A stretch of 64,000 nucleotides of DNA from Methanofollis sp. W23. GTDB lineage: Archaea > Halobacteriota > Methanomicrobia > Methanomicrobiales > Methanofollaceae. Where the stretch lies: assembly GCF_017875325.1 (NCBI RefSeq), contig NZ_JAGGMN010000001.1, positions 2,190,140 to 2,254,139 on the forward strand, given 5' to 3'. Shown here piece after piece: positions 25,478-35,390 of this stretch. Within the stretch, counting starts at the first letter, position 1, and each line of letters starts with the position of its first letter. The notes below the pieces were generated by a model. The model saw nothing but the letters and a program-made list of their open reading frames with translations. It did not search any database and was not told the DNA's origin. A program made the position numbers and the translations under genes.

Positions 25478-28400
25478 CTATTCAAGCCTGATCTTGGTAG
25501 CGTCCCCGTTGCCGATGGCGATCCCGGCATCACCAAGATCAACCCAATCTTCCTTCTTCTCGGTGCACTTTGCAAGCACCCCAAAGGTATATCGGCCCGC
25601 AGGGAGGTCGCGGACATCAAGTATGGCAGTCTGCGCACCGACCTCTGCCGCAGTACACGGCGACAACGTCTTGATCGGGGTCCAGGAATGCCCATCATCA
25701 TCCGAATATTTCACTTCCTGCGTAACCGTCCCGGTCCCATTATAGTCAAGATCCCACCCCAGTGTGAGGAAGTCGGTGACCGGACCGGTGCCGACCCGGT
25801 GGAGGTTGGAGACATCGAGGTACACGTTCCCGAAGGCAGGATCAGTGCTGTTTGGACGGGCCGAGATGAAGGTGTCGGGGAGTTCAAGGTGATCGGCACC
25901 GCCATTAAAGGAGATGGTCGAGCCCGGCCCAAAGACATTGATGTTCCCCTCGGTCTTGACCTTGAGGCGGTACGACGTCGTCCAGGTCTGACCAAGTTTC
26001 ACAGTCCCGACATCAAAGTGAAGGGACTGGTCGTCCTGCCAGTCGGCGGTCTGGTCCTCGGTGTGCCGCGGGACCACCACCGCCCTACCGGTCTCATTCT
26101 CGATCCAGCTCTCGATGACCGTCGAGATGCCATCTGCATGGACATACTCAAAGACATCATCACCAGGCATCGAGGCCCCATTCACCTCGACATTCTTGAA
26201 TGAGAGATCGACGGAGGTGTCGACCCCGGCCTCGACCTTGAGTTCGCCGGCGATCCGCTCATAGATCCCTGCAAGTTCGTCGCCGCCAGGAGCATGTTCA
26301 TAGAACCCCCCGGTCAATGAGGCCAGTTCATTCATCGTGCCGGTGACAGTCTGACCAGGACTGTAGGCAAAGGTGATGGGATAGAGTTTTATTCCATTGT
26401 CCCTGGAAAATAGGCCCATATTCTGGTTTGTCCCCTCACCGTCAGAGCAGGTCCAGTAGGGATAGGTGTTCCATCGTCTCTCCCAGTATGAATAAATCCG
26501 CCTCTCATTATACTCGAGCGTCCCACCCAGACCATCATAATACCGATAGTCATTTGCCTCCAGTTCATTGCCTGAGAAGCGGTACGCCACATTGTACGGG
26601 TCTTTCCACCCGGTCCCATGCGCAAGTGGGCTGCCGTCATAGTTCCAGTCGCCGTCGGTCATGACGATCACTGCCTTCACAGCGTCGTCCCGTCCCTGCT
26701 CCTGAAGGAGCCTGACAGCCTCATAGATCCCGCGACGCAGTTGCGTCGCACCTCTCGCATCAAGATGATTCAGCCTATACTTGACATCTGAAAAATCATC
26801 AGTCAGACCTTTTTCAATGGTCGTTGAGGATGAAAAGGAAACAAGTCCCACCCGGTCGCGTCGCGAGTCCATCGCATCGATAAAGGATGAAGCAGCGTTT
26901 TTCGCACTGACCAACCTGACCTGTCCAGAACTGTCCTCCCACTGCATGCTCCCCGACTTATCGATGACCAGTACCACATCGATCGGTTCAGGCTGAAGGG
27001 CCCACCCGTCACCCTTGAGGTCAAGGTGCACATCGATCGTCTCGTTCACTGCGACCTGCCCGGACTCTGGGTCCACCCTGGTGGAGACCGAAAGGTAGGG
27101 GAAGTTCACCCACTTCAGAGCGATCTCCCTGGTGACCTCACCCCACTGTGCGGTGACCACCCCATTCCCGGTGGCGGCCGAACTGTAATCAGGGTCATCG
27201 CGGTCAGTGGTAAATCCGCCTGGCCTGAAGCACACGGTGGCATACCCGTTCTCGTCGGTGGTGGCCACAGTCTCAAGAAGGCCTGGGGTGTCTGTCATCT
27301 TGTATGACCCGGTGTCGACGGTGCCAAGCGAGAAGGTGACCGTCTCACCTGGGACCGGGTTACCCTTCACGTCGATCACCTTGGCCCGCACCTCGGCGGC
27401 ACCCCCAGGGTCAGGGTTCACGTCATAACTCGGCATCGTCTGAGGGTTGGCAGTGAGGAGCATGTCGGTCGGGGCGGTGTGGACAAACTCCACCACCGTC
27501 GTGCAGGAGACGGCGGGGTCTTCCTCCGAGACGGCAGTGATGGTTACAAGCCCTGCCATGTCCCTGGGCCCGAAGGTGACCTGGGCCTGACCTTCCGAGT
27601 TGGAGGTGGCTTTCACCTTGGTCCCGATGTCTGAAGTGATCGTTACGTTCTGGTTCCCGGCAGGGTTGCCGTACTGGTCCTTCATGGTGTAGGTGATGGT
27701 AAACCAGCTCTCCCCGTCGGCATAACAATAGGGAGGGGTTCCCCCAGGACTGACCGAGGCGGTGATCGAACTGGGGGCTCCATCCCCGATCCCGTAGAAG
27801 GTCAGGTAGAGATCTGCCACCGGGTCAGGGAGGTCGATATAGACGACGTTCTCACCGGCGGTACAGGCAGCCTTCAGTTCGGCCCTGACAAATCCGTCCG
27901 CACCCACCGGCAGGACAACATCATCGCTATACCCACTCCCATCAAAGAACCCGGCGGTCCCGTCCGGTGACCCGACAGAGAACCTGAAAGACTCTGCACC
28001 CCGGCGGGCATCGACCAGGTTGCCATACTCGTCCTCCAGCGAGAAGACGATCCCGGTCGTAGTGTCAACGCTCACCCTGCTCTCATAGTCAAGAGATCTC
28101 AGGCGGTAGGGGGGAGCATGGTCGATCTTCTGCTCATAGGAGCCCGAGACTTCAGCAGGCGTGCCTTCATTGTCATATGCGACCGTGGCGGTGATCTCGG
28201 CAACGCCGCTCGCGGTCCCCGGCGTGAAGATGGCCGTCGCCGTCCCGTCCGGGCCGGTGGTAGCGGTGAGCGGCGATAGAGTGCCTATGGCAGCGTCGCA
28301 GGAGAAGGTAACGCCCACCTCGGGGAGCGGATTTCCGTTGGCACCGGTCACCGTCGCACTCACGTCAGTCCCATTGTCGCTGCCAGTGACGACCCACTCG

Positions 28401-28504
28401 TCGGCAGAGGTGACGACGACCTGGGGAACCTCCCCCCCGGCTACGGCCCCGGTACAGAGGAGAAGGAACGCCACCAGGAACGTCCAGTATCGTATCTGAC
28501 CCAT
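25478..28504 (-). CDS. Large secreted protein with Ig-like (Big_1-type) repeats and a von Willebrand factor A domain (paralogue)
   Basis: 1008 residues, same architecture as the gene downstream. Signal peptide MGQIRYWTFLVAFLLLCTGAVAG, Ig-like domains (TVTGANGNPLPEVGVTFSCDA and others), and a vWA domain near residue 515 with VLVIDKSGSMQWEDS. The same C-terminal beta domain ends DLPAGRYTFGVLAKC. It also lacks a membrane anchor or sorting signal. The ATG was chosen for its GAGGATG ribosome site six bases away and for the signal peptide; an upstream frame adds 16 residues. The two genes are separate transcripts with a repeat-filled gap between them. Confidence 0.82.
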   Translation of the reverse strand: MGQIRYWTFLVAFLLLCTGAVAGGEVPQVVVTSADEWVVTGSDNGTDVSATVTGANGNPLPEVGVTFSCDAAIGTLSPLTATTGPDGTATAIFTPGTASGVAEITATVAYDNEGTPAEVSGSYEQKIDHAPPYRLRSLDYESRVSVDTTTGIVFSLEDEYGNLVDARRGAESFRFSVGSPDGTAGFFDGSGYSDDVVLPVGADGFVRAELKAACTAGENVVYIDLPDPVADLYLTFYGIGDGAPSSITASVSPGGTPPYCYADGESWFTITYTMKDQYGNPAGNQNVTITSDIGTKVKATSNSEGQAQVTFGPRDMAGLVTITAVSEEDPAVSCTTVVEFVHTAPTDMLLTANPQTMPSYDVNPDPGGAAEVRAKVIDVKGNPVPGETVTFSLGTVDTGSYKMTDTPGLLETVATTDENGYATVCFRPGGFTTDRDDPDYSSAATGNGVVTAQWGEVTREIALKWVNFPYLSVSTRVDPESGQVAVNETIDVHLDLKGDGWALQPEPIDVVLVIDKSGSMQWEDSSGQVRLVSAKNAASSFIDAMDSRRDRVGLVSFSSSTTIEKGLTDDFSDVKYRLNHLDARGATQLRRGIYEAVRLLQEQGRDDAVKAVIVMTDGDWNYDGSPLAHGTGWKDPYNVAYRFSGNELEANDYRYYDGLGGTLEYNERRIYSYWERRWNTYPYWTCSDGEGTNQNMGLFSRDNGIKLYPITFAYSPGQTVTGTMNELASLTGGFYEHAPGGDELAGIYERIAGELKVEAGVDTSVDLSFKNVEVNGASMPGDDVFEYVHADGISTVIESWIENETGRAVVVPRHTEDQTADWQDDQSLHFDVGTVKLGQTWTTSYRLKVKTEGNINVFGPGSTISFNGGADHLELPDTFISARPNSTDPAFGNVYLDVSNLHRVGTGPVTDFLTLGWDLDYNGTGTVTQEVKYSDDDGHSWTPIKTLSPCTAAEVGAQTAILDVRDLPAGRYTFGVLAKCTEKKEDWVDLGDAGIAIGNGDATKIRLE

Positions 28505-28540
28505 AATCATCCTCAAGGTACGTACACTTTCAGCCCCCCC

Positions 28541-28549
28541 ATATAAAGG
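28541..28549 (-). promoter_or_regulatory. TATA box of the second vWA/Ig-like protein gene
   Basis: Minus-strand CCTTTATAT about 40 bases before the chosen ATG, giving a leader of about 15 nt that includes GAGGATG. Confidence 0.5.
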
Positions 28550-29664
28550 CATTCATTTTATAAATCATCTCATAAAATATTATTTTAAGGAAGTAATTGA
28601 TTTTAATCCGTAGAATTGATCACAATAATGTTTTGCGTAAGATCAAAAGAGATCATCATTATATAGCATAACCAATCCTTAGAAGGATTCCTCGCGCCAG
28701 GGCCGCCCCTGCCACAATCAATACGGGAAGGTGGGTGATGTACTCCGCCTCAAGGAGAGGGGGGAGGGAAATTTCTAAAGATCGGAGCCCGCAGAATCAG
28801 ACATGAACCCTGGGCCCAGGCATACACGATAACAATCTCTCTTCGCGTGCTTTCTCTCTCTTTTCAAGACTGAAGAATCGATGAAGACTTCGTCCAATTC
28901 GCCGCCCCCGCCCCTCCTCTCCACAGCGGGTCCGGGAGGGGCAACCCCCCGGCGCGAGATGATGGGAGACGTCCTGAGATGAGGGCGGCCATTCTGATCG
29001 GCGTGCCTTCCCGCATAATCATGTCTGGGGAGAGCGCCGCCCCGACCCCCAATGAAGATAGGGATGGGAAGAGAGAGGGATCTGCATCTGTGTATCGTCC
29101 CTGAAGCAATCTGGCAAATCCAAACCAGCACGGAGACACGAAAAAATGATCTTCAAGATCATTTTCATGGTAAACCCCCTGGATGGCTCTCTGTGACGGG
29201 ACCGGCCGCCACACGATCTCCTCGTCACCGTCGTCTCCTCTTCCATCTAAAATTCGTCTTCATTTTAGGGACCAAGGGAAACCACGCCTACAGCGCGTTC
29301 GAGAGGGAAAGCCGATTGAATCATGTGCACACAGGAACTTGAACTGTTGAAGGGATCCTCCTGAGCCAAAAATCAGCCCTGTCCTTCCGGGCCACATGCC
29401 GCCCCTGAGAAGATCCCTAGTCCTCACGAACCTCCGGGGCATACAGTACAGAGACACATGATTCGCGCTCGCACCTGAAACAGGTGAAGATACTTACAGG
29501 GCCCCGAAAAAAAGAGAGAAAAGATTGGATCTGTAGAAAATCTCACCTCTTCTTGGTTCAAGCATGATGCAGCCGCTCTCCCCTATCTTCGTGCAGGGGG
29601 TCCGGGGGGCGGCCAGCCCCCCGGCAAAGAGAACCATCAAGATGATTTCTACAATACCAAAAAA
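28550..29664. other. Intergenic mosaic upstream of the vWA protein gene
   Basis: About 1.1 kb, no supported gene. Contents: a divergent copy of the 50-base end module (28776-28826), the 29-base block (28984-29012) repeated at 14365 and nearly at 62103, the module containing GATCATTTTCATGGTAAACC (29145-29175), and MITE-like copy 3. Confidence 0.6.
29527..29658. mobile_element. MITE-like element, copy 3 (132 bp)
   Basis: Left end GGATCTGTAGAA, right end TTCTACAATACC. The interior resembles the reverse complement of the copy at 42793-42916 over its whole length. Its right end stops six bases from the stop codon of the PEGA-type protein gene, so it forms that gene's immediate 3' flank. Confidence 0.55.
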
Positions 29665-31083
29665 TTAGAACTGCCGGCGCCTTGTCGGCGGACGGCGGCC
29701 AGGCTGGCGGCGGTTCGGGAGATCGACCCGACCGGTGGCGACCGCACCGGCGATGACCACCACGACCACCACGATGACAAGGATGATGACGATGGCACCC
29801 AGAGGCAGGCCATGGGGCTCAAGGGTGAGGACCACCGACTCGCCAGAGGACCCTGCCGTCACCGCGGTCTCCTGCATGACCTGCCGGTAGCCGTCCATCG
29901 ATCCTGTGATATTGTAGGTCCCTGGAGCAAGATCGAGGGCGATCTGCCCGGTAGAGGAGGTCGTACCCGCCTCGGCACCATTCACGCAGATCTTCACCTC
30001 GCCCATCGGTTCATGGGAGGGGTTCTCGACCAGCACCGAGACCGGGACCGTCGCACGCCCGAGCTCAAAGATCAGGTCAGGAGTCCCTTCCCCGATCTTC
30101 CTGGTCTCTTTCTGGGCGACATAGCCAGGGGCACTCACCTCAAAGGTGTGGGTGCCGGCGACGACAGTGTCGAGGTCGATCCTGCCAAAGGAGTCGGTCA
30201 CCCCGATGTCCTTCCCGTCGACAACGACTTTTGCTCCGGAGACCGGGGTCTTCTCGGCGTCAAAGACCGAGAGGATGAGCGAAGTGGTGGACTTGGTAAG
30301 GGCGATCTCCTCGACGACCGCATCGTCTCCCAGGTAGATCTCCTTGCTGTACGTCGAATATGAGGGGTGGGTCACCTCGACATCATAATACCCGTCGCCG
30401 TCCAGGACGGTGGTGGCCACGCCCTCGCTGCCGGTCGTGCCCACAGCCTTCCCGTCGACCTTCACGCTGGCCCCTACGATCGGGGACTCGCTCCGGTCGT
30501 CCACGATCCTGAAGGCAAACCTGTTCTCAGGGTAGAGCCAGTACTGGAGGGTCAGGGCGTCCCGGTCTATGTCGATCTCGCGAGTGATCTCCATATAATC
30601 GTCGGCATCGATCTCGATCCGGTATTCTTCCCTGTCTTCGACCTCAAAGACCACTCGGCCCGAGGAATCGGTCCTTTCATAGTCGTCGAAGGAGGTCGAT
30701 ATACCGATGAGATCGACCCGCGCACTCTTGACCGGGAGGACTGTGAGGGCGTCGTAGACCATGATCTCAAGGTCCAGGCTCCCCGGGTCCATTCTGACGA
30801 CGACCGAACGTTCGTCTTCGTCGATACGGTCGTCCCAGTCATCATATCCGGCTTTCGTCACCTTAAGAGTGTACCGGTTCCTGCCGTCGTACTCATATGA
30901 GAACTCGCCGTCTGAATTGGTCTTGCCCTCATAATGGCCGTCGACATAGACCGACGCACCTCGGATGTACGACCCGTCGTCTGCGTCCTTTACCGTGATA
31001 TCGACGTCAGTGGCCTGCACCGCACTGCAGATCAGTGCGAGGGCCATGACCCCGATGATGAGATAGGTGAATCTCGACCTCAT
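29665..31083 (-). CDS. PEGA/carboxypeptidase-regulatory-like repeat surface protein with C-terminal membrane anchor
   Basis: 472 residues. Signal peptide MRSRFTYLIIGVMALALICS, then about five beta-sandwich repeats of the PEGA/CarboxypepD-reg type (patterns GASVYVDGHYEGKTNSDGEF, GASVKVDGKAVGTTGSEGVA, GAKVVVDGKDIGVTDSFGRI, VKICVNGAEAGTTSSTGQIA). One membrane helix follows (LGAIVIILVIVVVVVVIAGA) and an Arg/Pro-rich cytoplasmic tail ends RRRQF. Probably a cell-surface binding or structural protein. The ATG lies one base past the AMP phosphorylase stop and uses a GGAG site inside that gene, so the two are translated from one mRNA; why is unclear. A GTG 24 bases upstream is a weaker start. Confidence 0.8.
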   Translation of the reverse strand: MRSRFTYLIIGVMALALICSAVQATDVDITVKDADDGSYIRGASVYVDGHYEGKTNSDGEFSYEYDGRNRYTLKVTKAGYDDWDDRIDEDERSVVVRMDPGSLDLEIMVYDALTVLPVKSARVDLIGISTSFDDYERTDSSGRVVFEVEDREEYRIEIDADDYMEITREIDIDRDALTLQYWLYPENRFAFRIVDDRSESPIVGASVKVDGKAVGTTGSEGVATTVLDGDGYYDVEVTHPSYSTYSKEIYLGDDAVVEEIALTKSTTSLILSVFDAEKTPVSGAKVVVDGKDIGVTDSFGRIDLDTVVAGTHTFEVSAPGYVAQKETRKIGEGTPDLIFELGRATVPVSVLVENPSHEPMGEVKICVNGAEAGTTSSTGQIALDLAPGTYNITGSMDGYRQVMQETAVTAGSSGESVVLTLEPHGLPLGAIVIILVIVVVVVVIAGAVATGRVDLPNRRQPGRRPPTRRRQF

Positions 31084-31084
31084 G

Positions 31085-32635
31085 TTACTCTCCATACTGG
31101 TGTCCACCTCGTGTTGTCCAGTGCCGACCGGGCACGCGGTCGAGGAGCATCCCCTCGACGACGACCGGCATCAACCGGCGTCCTTCTTCGAGCGCCTTCT
31201 GGAGGCGCCATTTCCGGTCTGCATAGACGGTAAAGATCGGTTCGCCGGCCCGCACGCGTGTTCCCTTCTTCGCATGGATGCAGATGCCTGCACCCTGGTC
31301 CTGGGGGGCGCCGGCGGCCCTGGCAAGGCTGATCAATGCCCTGTTGTTCAGTTCGATCACGTACCCGGTGGTGGGGGCGTTTACCACGTACTGGTACGTG
31401 CCAGGAATTATATCATCTGCGGTCACTTTCGGGTCTCCGCCCTGGACCTCGATGATCTCCTTCATCTTGGCAAGGGCCTTGCCGGAGGAGAGGATCTCCT
31501 GGGCCACCGCGTAGCCCTGGCCTGGCGCCGCCTTCCCTGCCATCTCCAGGATGATCCCAGCGATAGAGAGACTCTTCTGAATAAGTGAACTCGGCTCGGT
31601 CGCCCCTTCGAGGACTGAGAGGGCCTCGTGCACCTCGACCTTCGGGCCGATGGTATGCCCGACAAGAGACTCGCCATAGGTGAGGGCGCATTCCACCTGC
31701 ATCCCGAGGCGTTCACCGAGTTCGATGAACTCGCGGGAGAGGCGCCGCCCCTCTTCGGCGGTCGGGACCTTGGTCTGCGCCCCGACAGGGATGTCGATCG
31801 CCACCAGGTTTGCCCCGACCGCGTACTTCTTGGCCATCACCGAGGCGAGCATCTGGCCCCTGGCGTCGATCTTGAAGGGGTACTCGACGGTGATGAACCG
31901 GTCGTCGGCAGGGGCAATGTTCGTCGCCCCGCCCCAGACGATGACGCCCCCGACCTTCTCGGTCATCTGCTGCACCTCGGCGGCGGAGAAACTCACCGGG
32001 GCAAGCACTTCCATGAGGTCGGCGGTGCCGCCGGCGCCGGTGATCGCCCGCGAACTGGTCTTTGGGATCTTGAGGCCAGCGGCGGCGACGACCGGGACGA
32101 CCAGCAGGGTGATCTTGTTGCCCGGCACCCCGCCGATGGAGTGTTTGTCCACGATCGGGTACGAGGGGAAACTGAGTTGTTCGCCGGTCTCCACCATCGC
32201 CCTGGTGAGGTACTCCACCTCGTCCATGTCGAGGGGGTTGGTGTAGGTGGAGACGATGTAGGCGGTGAGTTCGCTGGGGGAGAGGTCGTCGGCGACGACG
32301 TCCCTTATAATCGCGTAGGTCTCCTCTTTGTTCAGGCGCTGGCCGTCCATCTTCTTCTTGATGTAGGCAAGGCTTGCAGGGCGGTCGGCGACCCGCACCT
32401 CCACGTCGGCGCCGTCGAGGACGTCGACCCGCACCTGGGTCGGGCGGTAGACCCCGATCGTGCCTGGCCCGAGGATGGTGGCGGTGGTGTCCACGAAGGC
32501 CGAGACCGTCTCCCCGGTGGCCAGGTTCTTCACCTCCACGCGGTCGCCGTCCCGCACGCTGATCTCCCGGGCGTCGGCGGTGTTGAGGAGGACGCCGCGG
32601 TTCCCGATGTCGATCAGCCTGGTCGTGAGTTTCAT
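31085..32635 (-). CDS. deoA: AMP phosphorylase (thymidine phosphorylase family)
   Basis: Archaeal AMP phosphorylase, which converts AMP and phosphate to adenine and ribose-1,5-bisphosphate, feeding the isomerase and type III RuBisCO nucleotide-salvage route. 516 residues with the archaeal-specific N-terminal domain (~1-85), then the phosphorylase core with [20 protein letters not shown] and [22 protein letters not shown]. The C-terminal biotin-like domain is near [14 protein letters not shown]. Neither the isomerase nor RuBisCO is in the window. Confidence 0.93.
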   Translation of the reverse strand: MKLTTRLIDIGNRGVLLNTADAREISVRDGDRVEVKNLATGETVSAFVDTTATILGPGTIGVYRPTQVRVDVLDGADVEVRVADRPASLAYIKKKMDGQRLNKEETYAIIRDVVADDLSPSELTAYIVSTYTNPLDMDEVEYLTRAMVETGEQLSFPSYPIVDKHSIGGVPGNKITLLVVPVVAAAGLKIPKTSSRAITGAGGTADLMEVLAPVSFSAAEVQQMTEKVGGVIVWGGATNIAPADDRFITVEYPFKIDARGQMLASVMAKKYAVGANLVAIDIPVGAQTKVPTAEEGRRLSREFIELGERLGMQVECALTYGESLVGHTIGPKVEVHEALSVLEGATEPSSLIQKSLSIAGIILEMAGKAAPGQGYAVAQEILSSGKALAKMKEIIEVQGGDPKVTADDIIPGTYQYVVNAPTTGYVIELNNRALISLARAAGAPQDQGAGICIHAKKGTRVRAGEPIFTVYADRKWRLQKALEEGRRLMPVVVEGMLLDRVPGRHWTTRGGHQYGE

Positions 32636-32736
32636 GAGTAGAGAATCAGTCTCCGCTCTCTAAAGGGTATCGACCTGCATCTCTGGAGAGGAGATCAGGG
32701 GTGCGAGAAAAAAGTGTCAGAAGAAACAGAGTGTGC

Positions 32737-32743
32737 AAAAAAA
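32737..32743 (-). terminator. T-run terminator of the S-layer-type gene
   Basis: Minus-strand CCCCCC followed by seven T, about 15 bases after the stop codon; a second T-run follows near 32710. Confidence 0.55.
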
Positions 32744-32758
32744 GGGGGGAAATTAAGA

Positions 32759-35251
32759 TTAGTTCCTACGCATGACCAGGAACGCAACTGCACCAAGGCC
32801 GACAAGGGCCACGAGTGCACCAAAGCCTGGGGTCGGCGGAGCCGTGGTCTCAGGGGCAGTGGTGGTCACATCGGCCGGAGCCGTGGTGGTTACGCTCGGG
32901 GTGGTCTCGGTCTCGACTGGCGAGACAGGACCCTCGATCATGTTGAAGGTCGAGCTTGCGGTCACGTCAGCGTCGATGGACTCGACGGTGACAGTATACT
33001 GGTCAGGCTTGAAGTCAGAGGCATCGACTTCGTAGGACCAGGTGTTGATCCCGTCGCCCTTCTCAACCGTCACAGTGCCGGTGGAGGACGCAAAGCCGGT
33101 ACCCTCAGTCTTCTTGGCAGGACCAAAGGAAGCGCCGCTCACTTCAACCTGCAGGTCGTCGCCGACCGCGAGGTTGGTGGTGCCGCTGATGGTGAACTTG
33201 GTGCCGATCGACTGGTCGCCGACAGGCTCAATGGCGATGACCGCAGCGGCTACATCGAAGGAGACCTTCCTGTAGGTGTCATCACAGTACGGTGAGTTGA
33301 GAGCGTCAACCAGTGCATTTGCAGCTTCGGAAGCGGAAAGCTTGCCGAGGTTGACAAAGCTACCGGTGGCGTCCCTGATCACGTACGTGCCCTTTTCAGG
33401 AGCAGGCCGGACATTGAACTCACGGTCAGTCATCGGGTGCTGGACCACGAGGAAGTACTGCCCGGTGGCAAGGGACTCGGTGTTCTCGAACTCAAACTCG
33501 AAGGTGCCGTCGTCCTCAACAGACTCAGACTCGCCGAGGTTGCGGTAGTTCTTCCCGAAGATCCAGATCCTGACGTTGTCAGGCTTACCCTCGGCGACAC
33601 CGCTCACGGTGAGGTCGTCGCCCTGGGCAACCGTGCTGGCCACGTCGTCAAGGGTGAGGAACGGCTGGTCCAGACGGACGTTGAAGGTTGCGTACTTGAC
33701 ACCCTTCAGGTTGTTCTTGGTGACTGCCAATCCGTTGTCGGCAACACCCCTGCTGGCTGCGTAGACGTTGTACGCACCGGCGTCAAGGATGCCGCCAGTG
33801 ATTGCGGAGGTATCCCAGCGGTATTCCCAGGTGTCGTCGCCCTCAACCTCGCGCTCCAGGTAATCGCCATTGCTGGCGTAGGCATCGAGGTTAACAAGTG
33901 ACACACCGTTCTCGTCACCGAGGTTCGGACCGGTCATGAAGAGGAAGACCTTGTCGTTGTCGGTGTTGGTGCCTGAGAGCTTGATCTCCTCACCAAGGTA
34001 GTAGGTGCCTGAGCCCTCTGCGGTGATGGTGACCTCACCCTCTTCGATCTTCACCTTGATATCGTCGTACTTGGAAGAGTCGTCAGGGTTGACGACCTTG
34101 ATGGTGTACGACTTGTCGTCGGTGTAGGTGTAGGTGTTGAAACCGATGGTCCTCTGACCGCCGGCGTTGGTCTTAATGACCGCAGCGGTGTTGGCCGGGT
34201 AGTGGGTACCGTTGGTGGCGCGCTCCCTGTCGGCAAGCTTTGCAGAAGCAGGGTCATCGCCATTGACATTCTTGAGATCGTCGGTGAAGTTCTCGTTGAT
34301 ACCAAGAACATCCACGCTCGGCTGACCAGCCTTGATCATCGGGTACAGGTTGTCAGCAACGCTGGCGTCCTTGATGTACAGGAAGTATGGAGTCTTCGAG
34401 TTGCCAGTGACAGTCACGGAGAAGTCGTTGTTCCTCACAACATTCTCCTTGTTGGCCTCAATGGAGAGGTCGACAGTGGAGACGGTGAAGGTAGCCTCTG
34501 TGGAATCTGCCGCATACTGATCAAAGCCGAGAGGTTCGGTCCAGACAGCCTTGACTGCATAGGTCTGAGCAGTCAGATCCTTGAGGTAGATGCCGTCAGC
34601 AGAGTCCGTACCATCGTAATCGGTGGAGTTCCCCACGTACAGCAACTGCTGAGTCACATCGACATCTTTAAGATCCTGATCGTAGCCGTCATGCGGGATC
34701 ACCGTGATGGTGGACCCGTCATCCTCTCCCTTCAGTTCAACCTTGAGGTTGAAGTAGTTGGCAGGGACGTTCGCATTGTGCGTAGACCCGACCTTCCCGG
34801 TGTCGACCTTGAAGAAGACCTGGTTGTCCTTGGTCACGGTCTTGCCTGCGACCGAGGACGACTTGTCGTTTGCAAGAACGACATCGACCTTCAGCGTGGG
34901 CTTCTCGAAGTAGAGCTTATAGCCCTTCTGCAGGGTTCCATTGTCGACGAAATAGGTGCCGAAGTAGCTGTCCTTGAAGTCAGCTCCCTGCAGGTTGGTC
35001 GTGATCTTGCCATCTACGACTTTAAAATCATTGATCTCCTCTGGAGCATCAAAGTCGTTGTCCTTGATCCTTACCACACGGTTAATCGTCCCAACTTCTT
35101 CTGGGAAGTCAAGGGTGAGTTCAGCCCCATTTTCTTCCGCAAAGAAGGTGTCACCATTGGTGAGATTCCTCGCGGCGCCCGGTGCTACAAGCAGGGCAGC
35201 TGCGACGAGGAAGACGGCGGCGATCACCATCATCTTTGAAGTACTCTTCAT
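32759..35251 (-). CDS. Probable S-layer surface glycoprotein with PGF-CTERM sorting signal
   Basis: 830 residues. A signal peptide (KMMVIAAVFLVAAALLVAPGAA) is followed by NLTNGDTFFAEENGAELTL, a start seen in methanogen surface-layer proteins. Several beta-rich domains follow, then a Thr-rich linker (TETTPSVTTTAPADVTTTAP), and last PTPGFGALVALVGLGAVAFL-VMRRN, a PGF-CTERM tripartite signal processed by archaeosortase A with lipid attachment. Several N-x-S/T sequons are present. Strong ribosome site AAGGAGG seven bases before the ATG, TATA about 125 bases upstream and a T-run terminator suggest a highly expressed single gene. Role as the main S-layer subunit is inferred. Confidence 0.85.
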   Translation of the reverse strand: MKSTSKMMVIAAVFLVAAALLVAPGAARNLTNGDTFFAEENGAELTLDFPEEVGTINRVVRIKDNDFDAPEEINDFKVVDGKITTNLQGADFKDSYFGTYFVDNGTLQKGYKLYFEKPTLKVDVVLANDKSSSVAGKTVTKDNQVFFKVDTGKVGSTHNANVPANYFNLKVELKGEDDGSTITVIPHDGYDQDLKDVDVTQQLLYVGNSTDYDGTDSADGIYLKDLTAQTYAVKAVWTEPLGFDQYAADSTEATFTVSTVDLSIEANKENVVRNNDFSVTVTGNSKTPYFLYIKDASVADNLYPMIKAGQPSVDVLGINENFTDDLKNVNGDDPASAKLADRERATNGTHYPANTAAVIKTNAGGQRTIGFNTYTYTDDKSYTIKVVNPDDSSKYDDIKVKIEEGEVTITAEGSGTYYLGEEIKLSGTNTDNDKVFLFMTGPNLGDENGVSLVNLDAYASNGDYLEREVEGDDTWEYRWDTSAITGGILDAGAYNVYAASRGVADNGLAVTKNNLKGVKYATFNVRLDQPFLTLDDVASTVAQGDDLTVSGVAEGKPDNVRIWIFGKNYRNLGESESVEDDGTFEFEFENTESLATGQYFLVVQHPMTDREFNVRPAPEKGTYVIRDATGSFVNLGKLSASEAANALVDALNSPYCDDTYRKVSFDVAAAVIAIEPVGDQSIGTKFTISGTTNLAVGDDLQVEVSGASFGPAKKTEGTGFASSTGTVTVEKGDGINTWSYEVDASDFKPDQYTVTVESIDADVTASSTFNMIEGPVSPVETETTPSVTTTAPADVTTTAPETTAPPTPGFGALVALVGLGAVAFLVMRRN

Positions 35252-35257
35252 GCAATT

Positions 35258-35264
35258 CCTCCTT
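35258..35264 (-). promoter_or_regulatory. Strong ribosome binding site of the S-layer-type gene
   Basis: AAGGAGG on the minus strand, six bases from the ATG; the strongest such site seen in the window and it fixes the start. Confidence 0.6.
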
Positions 35265-35373
35265 AATGTGAAACGTGGTGAGCATAATTATCCTTCTTCG
35301 ACAGGTGTCGAATTCGGATTCACCATGCCCAATACTCCGATTGCCGGAATATACGACATTATTAGGGTAACAC

Positions 35374-35390
35374 TTAATATATCCTTTGTG
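35374..35390 (-). promoter_or_regulatory. BRE/TATA of the S-layer-type gene
   Basis: Minus-strand CACAAAGG then ATATATTAA. The predicted start is near 35350, which gives an untranslated leader of about 100 nt. Confidence 0.5.

Noticed and set aside
31628-32641. 337-codon plus-strand frame opposite AMP phosphorylase
   Set aside because: Shadow frame: His/Asp/Gly/Val-rich translation with no family features, against a fully recognisable deoA on the other strand.
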